Origin: a virus
Direction: 5' to 3' (one strand)
Length of the DNA stretch: 48,358 nucleotides
IMG/VR virus record: IMGVR_UViG_3300042562_000315
Location: 1-48,358 of that record
Shown: one piece after another, positions 47,036 to 48,358 of the stretch
How positions within the stretch are numbered: position 1 is the first letter of the stretch
Layout of the letters: every line of letters starts with the position of its first letter
Notes under the pieces: generated by a model
What the model was told of the DNA's origin: nothing
Databases searched by the model: none
Seen by the model: the letters and a program-made list of their open reading frames with translations, nothing else
Position numbers and translations under genes: made by a program

Positions 47036-48358
47036 TTAGTCCCAAGGCATTTTATCATCACTAGTGTCTAATGGTTCATGAGGTATAAAACAACCAGAAC
47101 GTGGTTCCCATTTAAAATGCGCTTCTGCTCCGTTCTCACCGAGGTTTTGAAACTTTACTTTAAGTACTTTACATTTAACTGTTTTATCTTCATAATTCCT
47201 ATGAACTAATAAACCATGATACGAAGCATCATACCATTCACCACCACCTTTTATATTATACATAGTAGGTTCTTCTATTTTACCTTCTCTATCTTTATAC
47301 ATTTTAGTTGGGTGAGCAACTACGATAACTAATACATCATACTTTTTAGCAAAGACTTCTATCTGTTGTAGATATTCTAACGTATAAACATTTACATCTC
47401 CAGAAGCATCTGTTGCTCTAACCTTATTAAATGGATCTATAACAAGACATTTAATACCTTTACGTTTAACCAACTCAGCACCTTTTCTAAGAACAGACTC
47501 TAACGTATAACGTTCCATGTCTATAAAGAAATAACTACTATTAACATGCGTTGCTATTTGATTCCACTTTTCTCCGTGTATATCTTCTGCTGAAGGCATA
47601 TCGCCCCAGGTTTTACGCATTAGTTTATGAGCATGTAAATAAGTAGGTTGATTCTCTGGTGAAGCAAATGCTGTTTTCCAACCATACTTACCATTGTAAC
47701 CTACAACCATTTGGTCAACAAAATCAGACTTACCACTGCTAGGTATACCAGTAACGGTAATAAACTGACCCGTATAAGTAGAAAATATGCTATCAAAGTT
47801 ATCGAGTCCGACTTGAAACCCAGGTTTGAAACCATTTCTAACAAAATCCGTGACTTCATCTTCAATGTCACGGAATGTAGTAACATTTTCCAGCGGAACA
47901 GGTTTAGATCTTGATATTCTTTGTGATAATGCTTCTTTTCCATATTTAATTAAGTATTCGTTTGCGTCTTTACAATCATCGAAAGTTGCAATATAACAAG
48001 TTTCTGATCCTAGTCGTCTAACTAGTTCTGTCTGTAAGGCTTGCCCAGCAGCGTCTGAATCAACTGCAATAATGATTTTTGATTTGTCTTCAAAGTAATC
48101 AATACAATTATCTAAGTACTCGAGATTGTTTGTGCCTAAGGTTGCACCATTAGGAACAGATATTGCATTAGTAATCCCTGCTTCGTGTAATGCTAATACG
48201 TCCATTTCGCCTTCAACAATAACACAATATTCAAAACCTACAATGCTGTTAATATTATAGAATACTTTTTCAGCTCCTTTGAATAATTTAAAGTGTTTAT
48301 GCCCGTCTCTGTATTTTACATTGATAAGTTGATCGCCAATAAAATAATTAAAGTGTAT
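47036..48358 (-). CDS. primase-helicase, 5' end outside the window
   Basis: The reading frame is open to the window edge, giving about 440 residues. A TOPRIM domain shows EYCVIVEGEMDVLAL and AVDSDAAG; upstream of it INVKYRDGHKHFKL fits the primase core. The helicase part has Walker A TGIPSSGKSDF, Walker B KCLVIDPFN and an H-motif VVAHPTK. This is the T7 gp4/Twinkle type of bifunctional primase-DnaB helicase. The M at 48205 lies inside the TOPRIM motif and is not the true start. It leads the minus-strand replication operon as far as this window shows. Confidence 0.9.
   Translation of the reverse strand: MHFNYFIGDQLINVKYRDGHKHFKLFKGAEKVFYNINSIVGFEYCVIVEGEMDVLALHEAGITNAISVPNGATLGTNNLEYLDNCIDYFEDKSKIIIAVDSDAAGQALQTELVRRLGSETCYIATFDDCKDANEYLIKYGKEALSQRISRSKPVPLENVTTFRDIEDEVTDFVRNGFKPGFQVGLDNFDSIFSTYTGQFITVTGIPSSGKSDFVDQMVVGYNGKYGWKTAFASPENQPTYLHAHKLMRKTWGDMPSAEDIHGEKWNQIATHVNSSYFFIDMERYTLESVLRKGAELVKRKGIKCLVIDPFNKVRATDASGDVNVYTLEYLQQIEVFAKKYDVLVIVVAHPTKMYKDREGKIEEPTMYNIKGGGEWYDASYHGLLVHRNYEDKTVKCKVLKVKFQNLGENGAEAHFKWEPRSGCFIPHEPLDTSDDKMPWD

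Overview
The window is a large piece of a tailed bacteriophage genome, most likely a short-tailed (podovirus-like) phage of a low-GC Bacteroidota host such as a flavobacterium. Three things point there. The DNA is AT-rich with hardly any Shine-Dalgarno sequences. Two minus-strand promoters carry a TAnnTTTG -7 box, the Bacteroidota type. The virion genes follow the order TerL, portal, scaffold, major capsid protein, connector, tail tube/nozzle, internal ejection proteins. The TerL, portal and capsid proteins look like those of Bacteroidota podoviruses, including crAss-like relatives, but this is judged by eye without a database search. No integrase or repressor is visible, so a lytic life style is inferred.

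Layout: (a) 1-651, minus strand: small early-type genes, two of them paralogues, each behind a copy of the same two-block promoter. (b) 652-1164: a non-coding divergent control region with a 17-bp tandem repeat and an A8T8 tract. (c) 1165-1235: a methionine (CAU) tRNA with initiator-like features, leading into the plus-strand late genes. (d) 1250-9267: small virion-type proteins and the fibre locus, with two paralogous fibres flanking a methyltransferase-like gene, then a PKD plus DUF285 adhesin. (e) 9318-11367: lysis module (holin-like membrane proteins, a spanin-like protein, an M15 endolysin). (f) 11461-13726: a complete GroEL/GroES pair and a winged-helix-like protein. (g) 13732-17848: small virion-type proteins, a small metallopeptidase, a tandem GroES-fold protein and a terminase small subunit candidate. 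(h) 17848-25161: TerL, portal, scaffold and major capsid protein. (i) 25243-43476: connector, tail and ejection proteins, ending in a 2443-residue multidomain protein. A bidirectional terminator at 43524-43554 separates this from (j) 43584-48358, minus strand: replication and nucleotide genes, namely a primase-helicase cut by the window edge, a thymidylate synthase-family enzyme, a GIY-YIG/MazG fusion, a second MazG-like protein, a T7 endonuclease I-like resolvase and several small proteins.

How it fits together: early minus-strand genes copy DNA and adjust the nucleotide pool. The late plus-strand operon builds the virion, with its own chaperonin set probably folding virion proteins, and then lyses the cell. 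The most unusual points are the phage-encoded GroEL/GroES plus a separate two-barrel GroES-like protein, the initiator-like tRNA at the head of the late operon, the Asp at the dUMP-selecting position of the ThyA-like enzyme beside two MazG-type genes (a possible modified-cytosine pathway), the GIY-YIG/MazG fusion, and the conserved phage promoter motif.
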